From Peptococcaceae bacterium UBA5356 (GTDB taxonomy: Bacteria; Bacillota; Peptococcia; DRI-13; DTU073), in contig DHPU01000045.1 of assembly GCA_002407935.1 (NCBI GenBank), positions 1 through 24,632 of the forward strand: a DNA stretch of 24,632 nucleotides. Direction: 5' to 3'. The number at the start of each line of letters is the position of its first letter. Within the stretch, counting starts at the first letter, position 1. The notes beneath the pieces are model-generated. The model saw only the letters and a program-made list of their open reading frames with translations, ran no database searches and was not told where the DNA came from. Positions 24,615 to 24,632 of the stretch are shown here, piece after piece. A program made the position numbers and the translations under genes.

Positions 24615-24632
24615 TTACATCATACCGCCCAT
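24615..24632 (-). CDS. groL: Probable 3' end of groEL (MGGMM tail)
   Basis: The minus-strand frame ends MGGMM then TAA. GroEL proteins end in repeats of GGM, and this tail with a strong terminator behind it fits. Only five codons are in the window, so the identification is tentative. Confidence 0.6.
   Translation of the reverse strand: MGGMM

Overview
The window reads as a chromosomal segment of a low-to-mid GC Gram-positive bacterium, most likely an anaerobic member of the Firmicutes (Clostridia). Supporting signs are G-rich ribosome binding sites, TTG and GTG starts, TTGACA-N17-TATAAT-type promoters, hairpin-plus-T-run terminators, a glmS self-cleaving ribozyme, a purine operon of Bacillus/Clostridium type and a 4Fe-4S-type PurF. 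The species cannot be named from the sequence alone.

Layout: (1) 1-340 is mobile-element debris: the right end of an IS200/IS605-type element abutting a truncated AAA ATPase fragment. (2) 420-2600 is glmS on the minus strand with its promoter, ribozyme and terminator. (3) 2619-13100 is a minus-strand purine biosynthesis operon, purE-L-F-M-N-H-D, led by a clear promoter and a leader with an intrinsic-terminator-like hairpin; a membrane diguanylate cyclase follows purD with no visible terminator between. (4) 13200-15000 holds a sodium:solute symporter and tRNA-Ala(CGC), both minus. (5) 15028-17406 is an accessory plus-strand island: a decayed ABC-F gene, a small membrane protein and a GC-richer HTH/Fic module. 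(6) 17416-19018 is an hpt-guaA operon (minus) in which GuaA consists only of the ATP-pyrophosphatase part. (7) 19041-22243 is a LonH-type protease followed by a membrane-anchored LolA-like protein. (8) 22488-24032 is motA-motB (plus), then a CBS-domain protein (minus) and the last codons of a probable groEL (minus).

Together the core genes make purine nucleotides de novo (PurF/D/N/L/M/E/H to IMP), convert XMP to GMP (GuaA), salvage hypoxanthine/guanine (Hpt) and use GTP for c-di-GMP (the diguanylate cyclase). The purine cluster lacks purC, purB, purK, purQ and purS. PurL is the small type that needs PurQ/PurS, and GuaA lacks its glutaminase domain, so both class-I amidotransferase partners must lie outside this window. 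No wholly new system is evident. The best leads are the GATase-less GuaA, the purine leader, the cyclase in the purine operon, the HTH/Fic island and the IS200/IS605 end with its possible omega-RNA.
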